Source: Bacteroidales bacterium (GTDB lineage: Bacteria > Bacteroidota > Bacteroidia > Bacteroidales > P3). Taken from it: a stretch of DNA of 64,000 bases. Location: positions 124,001 to 188,000 of the forward strand of contig JAFRTM010000013.1 in assembly GCA_017439185.1 (NCBI GenBank). The letters are read 5' to 3'. Below are positions 42,776 to 51,330 of the stretch, piece after piece (the first letter of the stretch is position 1; the number at the start of each line of letters is the position of its first letter). A program made the position numbers and the translations under genes. The notes under the pieces are model-generated. The model saw nothing but the letters and a program-made list of their open reading frames with translations, made no database searches and was not told the origin of the DNA.

Positions 42776-43656
42776 TCGTTCGTCTCTTCTTTGCCGTGGC
42801 GGAATGCTCCGGGGGGAACGCCCTCCCTGTTGCGGAAGAATCTCACAAACGAGGAGGAGGAAGAGAAGTTCAGGTCAAACGCTATGTCGCTCACAGGCTT
42901 GTCGGTGTTTCGCAACAGCTGGCACGCTTCGTAATACAGCGACCGGGCTATCCATTCCTGAGGAGTGGCGTTAGTCGTCTGCTTCACTATCGCCGAGAAA
43001 TATTTCACCGTCAAGCCGGCCTGTGCCGAGTAGAACGAGACCTCGTGATGTTCCCTGAAGTTCTGTTGCAGCAGTTCCATAAAATTACTCGAGATCACCT
43101 CGTTGTGGCTCTTTGGCAGCAGCAGTGACTCGTGCGACTGAGTCGCTTCGATCATCAGTAATGTCATGGCTTCAATCAGCGGCACTGCCACAGCTCTGTT
43201 CTCCTTGTCAGTCTGAGGCGCCACCCTCGGCAGCAATATGCTGAACAGCAGGTGGAGTTCATGGCAGGTTTTATGGTCCAGCACCACGTTCTGCTCCACT
43301 ATCGGCTGGTTCATACCCGATGAGATATTCGGAAACCGTTTCTTCGAGATATCATAGCGCATGGCGGCATACATCACCTCGTGCGGCACACTCAGTATTG
43401 ATGCTGAGAGGTCCGCAGAATATCGCTCCACCGTCATCGCCTGGTCAGGATAAGTAACAATCAAGTGTCTTTCTGTCGCTTTATGGTGCACCCCGTCCAC
43501 CTCGTACTCCAGCACTCCGGAGTGCACCATGCACATGGTCCAGCATTCCGATACCGACTGGATTCGTTCCTCGTTGGCCTCCTCCATTGCCACACGGCAG
43601 GCAAACACCCTATTCTTCAGTCCCTCATATTTTTGTAGAAAAATATTATTGCTCAT
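42772..43656 (-). CDS. AraC-family transcriptional regulator
   Basis: 294 residues from the ATG at 43656; the longer frame lies inside the MATE gene. The N-terminal cupin-like sensor region (C-W-T-M-C-M-V-H-S-G-V-L-E-Y-E-V) is followed by a C-terminal double helix-turn-helix (about 190-290: Y-F-S-A-I-V-K-Q-T-T, then V-S-D-I-A-F-D-L-N-F-S-S-S-S-F-V-R-F-F). The ATG overlaps the MATE stop (ATGA), so the regulator is translated with the efflux pump and may control it. The effector is unknown. Confidence 0.9.
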   Translation of the reverse strand: MSNNIFLQKYEGLKNRVFACRVAMEEANEERIQSVSECWTMCMVHSGVLEYEVDGVHHKATERHLIVTYPDQAMTVERYSADLSASILSVPHEVMYAAMRYDISKKRFPNISSGMNQPIVEQNVVLDHKTCHELHLLFSILLPRVAPQTDKENRAVAVPLIEAMTLLMIEATQSHESLLLPKSHNEVISSNFMELLQQNFREHHEVSFYSAQAGLTVKYFSAIVKQTTNATPQEWIARSLYYEACQLLRNTDKPVSDIAFDLNFSSSSSFVRFFRNREGVPPGAFRHGKEETND

Positions 43657-45035
43657 ATTTTTTCTCCTTTCTTTATTTTCTTCTTTAGGTTCGGGAGCAC
43701 CCACGCATAGAAATACACCCATACCGCCAGTATCACCACTCCCCACGCCGGCGGCTCGCAAAACCATATACACGATTCGCCGCATACCGGAGCCAGTAGC
43801 CTTGCGAACACATTTCTTCCGGTCAGTTCCAGGAACGACACCGTCATCGGCACCACCGTCTGCTTCATGCCAAGGCAAGCTCCCGTGATAGGACAATACA
43901 GCGCATAAAGGAACAAGTCCACCGAGCTCATGCGCAAGTTCCTTATCGCAAATCCCGTGGCCGTCTCGTCCATCGCAAACCACCCCACTACCGTCGGCAT
44001 CACCAGCAGTCCTACCACACAGAACACCGCCGCCGTCGCCAATGCCACTATCCTCATCTGTTTTATTCCCAATATGATTCTGTCTTCCCTCCCGGCTCCC
44101 TGGTTCTGACCCGCAAAGGCAGCCATCGCGTCAAATATCACAATCAGTGGCCCCATGATATACCTGTCCACCTTCACCACCACGCTGTACGACGCCGTCA
44201 GCTCCTCCCCAAACGAATTCACCGTCCTCTGCAGCAGCATAAAACCCACATACAGCATCAGCGCCTGCACCATCAGCGGAAAACCCGTCTTCACCAGGTC
44301 CCAGCCCCTGCCGCCTCTCTCGCCCCGGTCTCCCCTCCACGGCATATATTCACCGTATCTCCGCGCCATGTAAACCCAGCTCACCACCGCACACACCCCT
44401 TGCGATACCGTAGTGGCCAGCGCCACGCCCACAACTCCCATATCCATCCAGCCCACAAACACCAAGTCCAGCACCACGTTCAGCACCGACGCCACCACCA
44501 GAAACCACAGCGACGACCGGCTGTCACCCAATCCCCTCAACACTCCGGCCACCGCGTTATATGTCATCTGGAACACAAATCCAGCCATATACACCACCAC
44601 ATATTTCACCGCATCGTCCACCAGACTCTCGGGCAACTCCACGAAGCCGACCATCACCGGCCTCGCCAGCGCCAAACCCGCCGCCGTCACCGCCACTCCT
44701 GTCACTCCCTGCACCACCAGCGCACTTCCCACATACCTCCTCACCTCCGACACCCGTCCGCTGCCGTAGGCATTGGCCACACACACCGTGATGCCGCTTC
44801 CCAACCCCGTCGCAATCGTAATGAACACCCCGAGAAAATTCCCCGACGCACCAACCGACGACATCTCCCCCATGCCCACAAAATTCCCCATCACCAGCAT
44901 ATCAACCGTATTATACAGCTGCTGAAGCAAGAAAGCACCCAGCAGCGGCAACGCAAACCTCACAATCACCTTCCACGGCTCACCCTTCGTCAAGTCATAG
45001 TTCCCTATCACCCGATTCCCATTTTGATTATACAT
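43653..45035 (-). CDS. MATE-family efflux transporter
   Basis: 460 residues, about twelve helices in two halves, starting with a short polar N-terminus and P-W-K-V-I-V-R-F-A-L-P-L-L. N-T-V-D-M-L-V-M-G-N-F-V-G (about 40-52) and the mid-protein F-P-L-M-V-Q-A-L are MATE marks. It would exchange Na+ or H+ for cationic drugs or metabolites. First gene of a two-gene operon with the AraC regulator. Plus-strand frames here are artefacts of the gene's C-rich codons. Confidence 0.92.
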   Translation of the reverse strand: MYNQNGNRVIGNYDLTKGEPWKVIVRFALPLLGAFLLQQLYNTVDMLVMGNFVGMGEMSSVGASGNFLGVFITIATGLGSGITVCVANAYGSGRVSEVRRYVGSALVVQGVTGVAVTAAGLALARPVMVGFVELPESLVDDAVKYVVVYMAGFVFQMTYNAVAGVLRGLGDSRSSLWFLVVASVLNVVLDLVFVGWMDMGVVGVALATTVSQGVCAVVSWVYMARRYGEYMPWRGDRGERGGRGWDLVKTGFPLMVQALMLYVGFMLLQRTVNSFGEELTASYSVVVKVDRYIMGPLIVIFDAMAAFAGQNQGAGREDRIILGIKQMRIVALATAAVFCVVGLLVMPTVVGWFAMDETATGFAIRNLRMSSVDLFLYALYCPITGACLGMKQTVVPMTVSFLELTGRNVFARLLAPVCGESCIWFCEPPAWGVVILAVWVYFYAWVLPNLKKKIKKGEKI

Positions 45036-45130
45036 TATATAATATATATAACGCCAATAGTCAAAAAATATTGTGCCGTCCGGTTGTTGTACAGTAAATA
45101 CAGCGTATGAATATTGTATTTATCCTATAT

Positions 45131-45196
45131 TTACCTTAGCTGTATCCAGAACGGGAGCAGTACGGGAGCAAAAGGGGAGCAAAACCAATAGACACC
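45131..45196. repeat. 11-bp periodic tract 4 (6 units)
   Basis: Units of 11 bp: TTACCTTAGCT, GTATCCAGAAC, GGGAGCAGTAC, GGGAGCAAAAG, GGGAGCAAAAC, CAATAGACACC. The middle four are clearest. Lies in the 450-bp divergent gap between the MATE gene and the lipoprotein gene at 45486. Confidence 0.7.
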
Positions 45197-45220
45197 CAGA
45201 CGACTATCATCCACGAATAT

Positions 45221-45256
45221 GCCACCTATCAATCACGGCCTTGATATAGAGGTGGC
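45221..45256. terminator. hairpin in the divergent MATE/lipoprotein gap
   Basis: GCCACCT (45221-45227) pairs with AGGTGGC (45250-45256), with ATCAA/TTGAT inside. No T run follows, and no transcript is known to end here, so terminator is a label of convenience; it may be a regulatory site. Confidence 0.35.
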
Positions 45257-45358
45257 ACCTCTCATGGCTTTTACATTTTTTAACACTTCCCACTGCAATA
45301 AATCCCCACCCCCGGGCACTAAAAAATTGCGAAACAGAAAATTTTTTATCAAAAAAAG

Positions 45359-45388
45359 TTGCACATATAAAAAAAATTCGTATCTTTG
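45359..45388 (+). promoter_or_regulatory. promoter of the lipoprotein gene at 45486
   Basis: TTG at 45359-45361, 19 nt, TATCTTTG at 45381-45388. The leader of about 90 nt contains an ATAAGG/CCTTAT hairpin. Confidence 0.75.
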
Positions 45389-45485
45389 CACCTAATTATT
45401 CATAAGGTCTTAAACGCATAATTGGCCTTATAACACAGATAATCAGGAAATAAACAAAAATTATTAACCCTAAAATCCAAAAAAC

Positions 45486-46127
45486 ATGAAAAACATTTTC
45501 AGAATTCTTAGCGTAGCGCTTGTCGCTGGCAGCATGCTCTTCGTAGCTTGCGGAAAAGAGGACGATCCCGTGACCCCGACCCCGTCGAACCCGACCGACA
45601 CCACCTCCACCCCGACCACCCCGACCGACACCACCACTCCTCCTGCTCAGCAGCTCGCTTGGGAAGTCTCTTGCGGAACCTTTTCTTGGAACTGTGAGTC
45701 CAGCGATGACGCTCTCATCGGTGCCGAATTCACGGCTGATACCATGTATCTCCAGCTGATGTCCAGCAATTCTGGATATGCCACTCAGCCCTATTGCGGT
45801 CTCTATGGTGGTAACGCCGTTGGAAATTACACCGAGGCCGACTATGTATGGTGCGCTTTCATCACCGCTGGTCAGAACGGTATGGTAAGTGGTCAATATG
45901 CCAACTACCAGTCCTTGTCTTCTTTGGGAACAACCATGACCCAGAGCATCACCGCCATTGACCTCAACAACATGACCATCAGCTGCACCTTCAGCGGCAA
46001 GGTTCTTGACGTAGCAGCTTATGTGGGTGGTACCACCACCCTTGCTGACGCAAGCGTAGTTGTCCGCAACGCCGAATGGGTTGACATAAGCGAAAAAGGC
46101 GCTAAGAAAATTGCAAAACGCCTCTAA
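45486..46127 (+). CDS. lipoprotein of unknown function
   Basis: 213 residues. Lipobox F-V-A-C-G-K followed by the acidic E-D-D of surface-exported lipoproteins, then a Pro/Thr-rich spacer of about 30 residues (repeats of P-T-D-T-T) and a compact beta domain (W-E-V-S-C-G-T-F-S-W-N-C). No family recognised. Single-gene unit with its own promoter and a strong terminator, which suggests high expression. Confidence 0.75.
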   Translation: MKNIFRILSVALVAGSMLFVACGKEDDPVTPTPSNPTDTTSTPTTPTDTTTPPAQQLAWEVSCGTFSWNCESSDDALIGAEFTADTMYLQLMSSNSGYATQPYCGLYGGNAVGNYTEADYVWCAFITAGQNGMVSGQYANYQSLSSLGTTMTQSITAIDLNNMTISCTFSGKVLDVAAYVGGTTTLADASVVVRNAEWVDISEKGAKKIAKRL

Positions 46128-46147
46128 TCTTAATTAACACATCCATT

Positions 46148-46187
46148 GAAGAGACTGCCACTCTCATAGGGCAGTCTCTTCTCTTTT
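46148..46187 (+). terminator. rho-independent terminator
   Basis: GAAGAGACTGCC pairs with GGCAGTCTCTTC around an ACTCTCATAG loop, followed by TCTTTT. Ends the 45486-46127 transcript. Confidence 0.9.
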
Positions 46188-46200
46188 ACAACTCAGCATT

Positions 46201-46665
46201 ATGAAAAAAATCACCCTTCTCGCAATACCACTCCTCCTCCTTCTCCTCTCAGCTTGCAAAAGCGATTCACAGAAAGCTACAGATGTGGCTTACGCTTATT
46301 CCTTTGCAATGGCAAATTACAATATCGACGAAGCAGAACAATATGCCGACCTCGAAACTTCAGAGACCACCATCACCCGTGCTCGCAATTTCTTGCGATT
46401 CACTCCCCAAGACTATATAAAGTCCGATACCCCAGCTACCATCCAAACCGTTGGCACTACCATTAACTCGGACACCTCCATAACTGTATCCTTTATAAAA
46501 AACACACCGATAAAGAAAGATATGCCATTCAGCGTGGAAGTCAGAAAGCGCAATGGAAAATGGCGTGTCCACTCTCCCGTCAAAGAAGTTGAACAGTCCC
46601 AAGCTCCCCAACCGAAACCCCTGCCAATAGATACTGTCTCGTTCGACTCCGCCTCAGCGCGATAG
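46201..46665 (+). CDS. small lipoprotein, DUF4878-like
   Basis: 154 residues. Leader of many Leu with lipobox L-S-A-C, then a small NTF2-like fold: A-Y-S-F-A-M-A-N-Y-N-I-D-E-A-E-Q-Y, V-S-F-I-K-N, F-S-V-E-V-R-K-R-N-G-K-W-R-V-H. The layout resembles the DUF4878 lipoproteins of Bacteroidota. The C-terminal Pro-rich tail overlaps the convergent OmpA gene by 12 bp. Function unknown. Confidence 0.65.
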   Translation: MKKITLLAIPLLLLLLSACKSDSQKATDVAYAYSFAMANYNIDEAEQYADLETSETTITRARNFLRFTPQDYIKSDTPATIQTVGTTINSDTSITVSFIKNTPIKKDMPFSVEVRKRNGKWRVHSPVKEVEQSQAPQPKPLPIDTVSFDSASAR

Positions 46666-47793
46666 GACTTTTATCTCCACCCTCCGGTTTCTCGCTCTTC
46701 CCTCTTCGCTGTCGTTGTCGACAATCGGCCGGCTCTTCCCGTATCCCTTAAATTCCAGCCTCTTCGCATTGATGCCGTGCTCTATGAGGTAATCGGCCAC
46801 CGCTTTCGCCCTCCCTTCCGAAAGACGTTGGTTATATTCCACCGAACCTTTCGAGTCGGTGTGTCCGCCAATCTCTATCCTCATCTTAGGATTAGCCTCC
46901 AGCAGTCGCAGCAACCGCTGCAACTCGTTGTACGACTGCTGCAGCAGCGTAGTCTTGTCATATTGGAAATAAATCTCCCTCAGCGTCAGCGTCTCTCCCA
47001 CGGTTGGAACCGCTTCTGTAGCTTGGGGCTCTGATTCCTTCTCCTCCACGGTGTCCACCGCCTCCGCCACCAGCCGTATCTCCACATCGTCTATATAGTA
47101 GTAAGCCCCGCCCAGCAGGCCGCTCACCCATTCCACCTCCTCTATCCCCGACCGTCCGGCGGCGTGGAAGTTGCCTATCGTCAGAAAACGTTCTCCCCCT
47201 TCTGCCGTCATCTCGCCGCTCACCTCCATCCATTCTGCCGTGTCTGCCAGCAGGACATCCGATACCACTTGTGGCTTGTAGTATGTCGCCACCGACTGGC
47301 GCACCCCCGGCGCCAGCTCGCTCCATTCCCTCGCCATCAGTACCCCTTTCACCGTGTCCGTCACCCGCTCCGTCGTCAGCAATGCTCCCATACTGCTTAC
47401 CGCACAGTTGGAGTTCGACGACAGATTCGCCCAATAACTCACTCTGTACTTCGCTCCCTTTTTCAGCGGCTCCTTCAGCTCTGTCTGCAGATATTCCCTG
47501 TATGTGGTCTTTGAGCAGTAAATCCCGCAATAGGCGTTGCCGCTCCTTGCCGGCTGATGTCCCAGTTTGTTGCCCGGCACTCCACAGTCTTTCGACCCGC
47601 ACACGTTGTAGTAGTCGGCGCTCCCGGCTGTCGGCTGGTACCATCCTTCCACAATGGTCAGCACTCCCAGCGCCTCTATCTTGCGTGGACACTCCCGGTT
47701 GTCTTCGAACGAGGCATTGTAAACCAGGTTGTCCTGCGCCAGCAACAGCGTAGGCAACATCGCCAGCAGTATTGTCAGTCTATCGGCTTTCAT
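46654..47793 (-). CDS. OmpA-family peptidoglycan-binding outer-membrane protein
   Basis: 379 residues. Signal peptide (L-T-I-L-L-A-M-L-P-T-L-L-L-A-Q), a galactose-binding-like beta domain with several Cys (about 20-240), and a C-terminal OmpA domain from about 285 with I-E-I-G-G-H-T-D-S-K-G and N-Q-R-L-S-E-G-R-A-K-A-V, ending R-N-R-R-V-E-I-K-V. The domain binds the peptide stem of peptidoglycan and ties the outer membrane to the wall. It is the last gene of a purN-glycosyltransferase-ompA operon; its start overlaps the glycosyltransferase stop by 14 bp. Confidence 0.88.
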   Translation of the reverse strand: MKADRLTILLAMLPTLLLAQDNLVYNASFEDNRECPRKIEALGVLTIVEGWYQPTAGSADYYNVCGSKDCGVPGNKLGHQPARSGNAYCGIYCSKTTYREYLQTELKEPLKKGAKYRVSYWANLSSNSNCAVSSMGALLTTERVTDTVKGVLMAREWSELAPGVRQSVATYYKPQVVSDVLLADTAEWMEVSGEMTAEGGERFLTIGNFHAAGRSGIEEVEWVSGLLGGAYYYIDDVEIRLVAEAVDTVEEKESEPQATEAVPTVGETLTLREIYFQYDKTTLLQQSYNELQRLLRLLEANPKMRIEIGGHTDSKGSVEYNQRLSEGRAKAVADYLIEHGINAKRLEFKGYGKSRPIVDNDSEEGRARNRRVEIKVLSR

Positions 47794-48913
47794 CGTAAGT
47801 TTTCATTAACGACAGCCACAGCAGTTGAGCCGACTTCTCCCAGCTGAAAAGCTCCCTTTGTCTGCGACCGGCGGCGATAAGTCTGCCTCTCAGCTCGTTG
47901 TCGCTCGTCACCTTTCTCATGGCCGTCACAATCTCATCTACGCTGGCCGGGTTTACCAGCAGGGCCGCGTCGCCTGCCACCTCGGGCATCGACGTGGTGT
48001 TAGAGGTTATCACGGCAGTCTCTGCGTTGAACGCCTCCACTATCGGAATGCCGAAACCTTCGAAGAACGAAGGATAGACCAGTGCCGTGGCCGATCCCAT
48101 AAGTTTCGACAGCGGTTCGGCGTCCACCCTCCCGAGCATTATCACATCTCCCCGGTGTTTCATACCGTCGTAGGCTTCCTTCAGTTCGTCTGCCCACCAC
48201 ACGCGGGCACCGGCCACTACGAGTTTATGCCCTTCGGTGTCGCTTTCTTTGTAGCGGTCAAATGCCAGCAGCAGGTTGGCGAGATTCTTGCGGCGCAGTA
48301 TCGTGCTCACGAAAAGGAAATAGGGCTTTCCTCCGGAATATCTTTTCCGGGTCTCGGCCTGCTCGTCTGCCGTCAGTGGATGGTAGTATTCGTGCGCTCC
48401 GTTATACACCACGTCGATCTTCCCGGGATCTATATGGTAAGTTTCCGCTATGTCCTGACGTGAGAATGGGGAGACGGTGGCTATCCGTGTGGCTTTCTTG
48501 GCATACTTCGGGAAGAAGCGCGACATGTACATCTGGTGCGACAGCCTCATGTTTCCTTTGCTGTGGGCGAAGTTGATGTCGTGAATCACGTCGAGAGTCG
48601 GCACTTCGGTGTCCAGTGTCATAAAGCCGTCGGGCGAGAGGAACAGGTCGATCTTGTAACGCTTCAGAGCCTGCTTCACGCTTACCTCGAAGAACAGCCA
48701 CCATAACAGGGGATGGCGGGCTTGGGGACACAATACCACCGGCACCACGTTTTTGCCGAACACCATCGACGGGTCGGGCTTCCGGTCGAAGAGGAAATAG
48801 AACTGGTGCTCTGGATGGTCGGCCACGAGGCGTCTTACCGTCTCGTAGGAGAACCATCCTATGCCGTCGAGTTTCGAGGGCAGCAGCAACCGTGTATTGA
48901 CTGCTATGCGCAT
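47780..48913 (-). CDS. GT4-family glycosyltransferase
   Basis: 377 residues with two Rossmann domains of the GT-B fold. The N-terminal part shows I-D-L-F-L-S-P-D-G; the C-terminal part has Y-F-L-F-V-S-T-I-L-R-R-K-N, then Y-P-S-F-F-E-G-F-G-I-P-I-V-E-A-F, the E-x7-E nucleotide-sugar motif of GT4 retaining enzymes. It probably adds a hexose to a cell-surface glycan; donor and acceptor are unknown. Start and purN stop share TAATG, so translation is coupled. Confidence 0.9.
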   Translation of the reverse strand: MRIAVNTRLLLPSKLDGIGWFSYETVRRLVADHPEHQFYFLFDRKPDPSMVFGKNVVPVVLCPQARHPLLWWLFFEVSVKQALKRYKIDLFLSPDGFMTLDTEVPTLDVIHDINFAHSKGNMRLSHQMYMSRFFPKYAKKATRIATVSPFSRQDIAETYHIDPGKIDVVYNGAHEYYHPLTADEQAETRKRYSGGKPYFLFVSTILRRKNLANLLLAFDRYKESDTEGHKLVVAGARVWWADELKEAYDGMKHRGDVIMLGRVDAEPLSKLMGSATALVYPSFFEGFGIPIVEAFNAETAVITSNTTSMPEVAGDAALLVNPASVDEIVTAMRKVTSDNELRGRLIAAGRRQRELFSWEKSAQLLWLSLMKTYDESR

Positions 48914-49518
48914 TAGTCCAGTATTTTTGCTTCCGGCATCGGTTTGTTGAGGACGAACGACTCAATCACTTTCGGGAAATATGTCTTTTCCAGGATGTGG
49001 ATTTTCGCCGCCAGAGAGTCGGCGGTGTCCTCGGGAGAGAGCCGGCATTTAGCTTGGAAGAGGGTGGTTCCGCGGTCGTAGTGCTGGTCCACCACATGGA
49101 TGGTGATGCCGCTGAGCGGTTCGTGGTTGGCCACCACCGCCTCGTGCACATGGTGTCCGTACATTCCCTTGCCGCCATAGTTGGGGAGCAGGGCCGGGTG
49201 GATGTTCACTATTCGGTTGGGGTAGGCTTTCAGCAGGTTTTCCGGCACCAGCAGCAGAAAGCCGGCGAGGATTATGTAGTCGGCCTGTTTCTCACGCAGG
49301 TATTCCAGCACCCGTTCGCTTTCCATGAAGTCGCTGCGGTTGAAGTAGCGGCTTTCGATGCCGAGGTTCTGGGCGCGGGTGGCCACGTAGGCGTCTTTGC
49401 GGTTATAGACAATGCACGCCACTTCCACGTCTTTGCGTCCGGCGAAGTGCTCGCTTATCTGTTGTGCGTTGGTGCCGTTGCCCGAGGCGAATATTGCCAG
49501 TCTTATAGGTCTCTCCAT
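48913..49518 (-). CDS. purN: phosphoribosylglycinamide formyltransferase
   Basis: 201 residues from the ATG at 49518. A-I-F-A-S-G-N-G-T-N-A at the N-terminus is the GAR phosphate-binding loop, and I-H-P-A-L-L-P-N-Y-x-G-x-x-M-Y-G-x-H-V-H-x-A is the formyl-transferase signature with the catalytic Asn-His, with Asp in V-V-D-Q-H-Y-D-R-G. It transfers a formyl group from 10-formyl-THF in the third step of purine synthesis. It lies divergently from acpP, as in other Bacteroidales. Confidence 0.95.
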   Translation of the reverse strand: MERPIRLAIFASGNGTNAQQISEHFAGRKDVEVACIVYNRKDAYVATRAQNLGIESRYFNRSDFMESERVLEYLREKQADYIILAGFLLLVPENLLKAYPNRIVNIHPALLPNYGGKGMYGHHVHEAVVANHEPLSGITIHVVDQHYDRGTTLFQAKCRLSPEDTADSLAAKIHILEKTYFPKVIESFVLNKPMPEAKILD

Positions 49519-49765
49519 ATTTGCTATATATATATTATATGTATTCAATAATAAATATGATAATATATATAACGCAGAAAAAACAATTTTAGCATACAGA
49601 GGCGAAAAAAAGTGCAACGGGAAATTCTCGATTTTAACATTTCAGGAGAAAAAAGAGGACAAAATTGGGGCGTCATAATGTGAAATGTGAAAAAAATTAA
49701 CATTTCTATACTCTTATGATACAATGTATTATGACAAAAAGGGGGTAGGAGGGATTAAAAAAGTA
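49519..49765. other. AT-rich divergent gap between purN and acpP
   Basis: No gene seen. The decamer TTAACATTTC occurs twice (49634-49643 and 49697-49706); the second copy makes an inverted repeat with GAAATGT at 49682-49688. The same decamer in reverse complement occurs at 35652 and 52260. Confidence 0.5.
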
Positions 49766-49795
49766 TTGCCATTTAGTTTTTTTTTTGTTTCTTTG
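49766..49795 (+). promoter_or_regulatory. promoter of acpP
   Basis: TTG at 49766-49768, 19 nt, TTTCTTTG at 49788-49795. The -7 box has T instead of A at its second base; spacing is standard. Confidence 0.6.
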
Positions 49796-49826
49796 CACTC
49801 CGTTAATCATTAAAATAAGAAGAACA

Positions 49827-50066
49827 ATGTCTGAAATTGAAAACAAAGTAAAAGCTATCATAGTAGATAAGCTTGGAGTTGATGAAAAGGATGTAACGAT
49901 GGAGGCAAACTTCGCCAATGACCTGGGAGCCGACTCTTTGGACACTGTAGAGTTGGTAATGGAGCTCGAGAAGGAGTTCAACATCCAGATCCCCGAAGAC
50001 GCTGCAGAGAAGATTCAGACTGTAGGCGACGCTGTACGTTTCATAGAGCAGTCTAAAGAAAATTAA
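49827..50066 (+). CDS. acpP: acyl carrier protein
   Basis: 79 residues from the ATG at 49827 ([10 protein letters not shown]). The phosphopantetheine site is Ser37 in [11 protein letters not shown]; the rest is the acidic four-helix bundle. It carries acyl chains in fatty-acid synthesis. fabF follows after 13 bp and rnc after that, the conserved acpP-fabF-rnc order. Confidence 0.97.
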   Translation: MSEIENKVKAIIVDKLGVDEKDVTMEANFANDLGADSLDTVELVMELEKEFNIQIPEDAAEKIQTVGDAVRFIEQSKEN

Positions 50067-50079
50067 GAGCGCGTATCAA

Positions 50080-51330
50080 ATGGAGTTGAGACGCGTAGTA
50101 GTCACCGGTCTCGGTACGCTTACACCTGTCGGCAACGATGTGCCCGCGATGTGGGACTCTTTGAAGAGAGGTGTAAGCGGTGGAGCCGTGATAACGTATT
50201 TTAATCCAGAAAAATTCAAATGCCATATTGCGTGTGAGCTTAAAGGCTACGACGTAACCAAGCATTTCGACCGCAAGCAAGCAAACCGCCTTGACCTTTT
50301 TTCACAGTATGCCCAGGTGGCAGTCCACGAGGCGCTGACCGACTCGGGGTTGCTTGACTATACGGAGTTGGACAAAAGTCAGGTGGGCGTAATAATAGGC
50401 TCCGGATTTGGCGGAGTCAACACTTTCCAACAGGAATGCTGGGGCTACCTCGAAGGAGGTCGCATTCCGCGGTTCAGCCCGTTCTTTGTTCCCAAGACCA
50501 TCATTGACGTTTGCCCGGGACAGGTTGCCATCAAGTATGGTTTCGAAGGGCCCAACTACAGCACTGTGGCGGCGTGTGCCTCGTCGGCGGTATCCATCGG
50601 AGAGGCGTTCAACACCATAAGGCTGGGCAAGGCCAAAGTGATGATCACCGGAGGTACCGAAGCTGCCGTCACCGAGTGCGGCATAGGAGGATTCGGCTCG
50701 ACACAGGCACTGTCCACCCGCAACGACGATCCCAAGACCGCCAGCCGTCCGTTCGACAAAGGGCGCGACGGTTTCGTGCTGGGCGAAGGAGCGGGAGCCC
50801 TCATATTGGAGGACTACGAGCACGCGAAAGCCCGTGGCGCCAGAATCTATGCCGAGATCACAGGTTGGGGTTCCACTGCCGACGCTTACCACATCACCGC
50901 TTCCCATCCTGAGGGGCTGGGAGCCGCCAACGCCATGAAGATGGCGGTGGCCGAGTCGGGAATGGCACTCGACGATGTGGACTACATCAACACCCACGGC
51001 ACCTCTACGCCGAAAGGGGACATCTCGGAACCCCGTGCAATAGAAAACCTCTTCGGAGCCCACGCCAAGGACATCAGCCTCGACTCTACCAAGTCCATGA
51101 TGGGCCACCTGCTGGGAGCCGCCGGCGCGGTGGAGGCGGTGGCGACGGTGTTGAGCATATATAATAACTTTGTGCCGCCGACGATAAACCATTTCGAGGA
51201 CGACCCGGAGATTCCGTCGCTCGACTATACCTTCAACGAAGGACGTGCGCGTGAGGTCAACTTCGCGCTGAGCAACGCTTTCGGCTTTGGGGGACACAAC
51301 GTTTGTCTTGCTTTCCGCAAATGTCGTTAA
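50080..51330 (+). CDS. fabF: beta-ketoacyl-ACP synthase II
   Basis: 416 residues. Thiolase-fold catalytic triad: Cys166 in V-A-A-C-A-S-S, His in N-T-H-G-T-S-T-P-K-G-D and His in M-M-G-H-L-L-G-A-A-G, with the Gly-rich F-G-F-G-G-H-N end. It condenses malonyl-ACP with acyl-ACP and is important for C16 to C18 elongation and temperature control. Directly after acpP, and its 3' end overlaps rnc by 7 bp. Confidence 0.97.
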   Translation: MELRRVVVTGLGTLTPVGNDVPAMWDSLKRGVSGGAVITYFNPEKFKCHIACELKGYDVTKHFDRKQANRLDLFSQYAQVAVHEALTDSGLLDYTELDKSQVGVIIGSGFGGVNTFQQECWGYLEGGRIPRFSPFFVPKTIIDVCPGQVAIKYGFEGPNYSTVAACASSAVSIGEAFNTIRLGKAKVMITGGTEAAVTECGIGGFGSTQALSTRNDDPKTASRPFDKGRDGFVLGEGAGALILEDYEHAKARGARIYAEITGWGSTADAYHITASHPEGLGAANAMKMAVAESGMALDDVDYINTHGTSTPKGDISEPRAIENLFGAHAKDISLDSTKSMMGHLLGAAGAVEAVATVLSIYNNFVPPTINHFEDDPEIPSLDYTFNEGRAREVNFALSNAFGFGGHNVCLAFRKCR

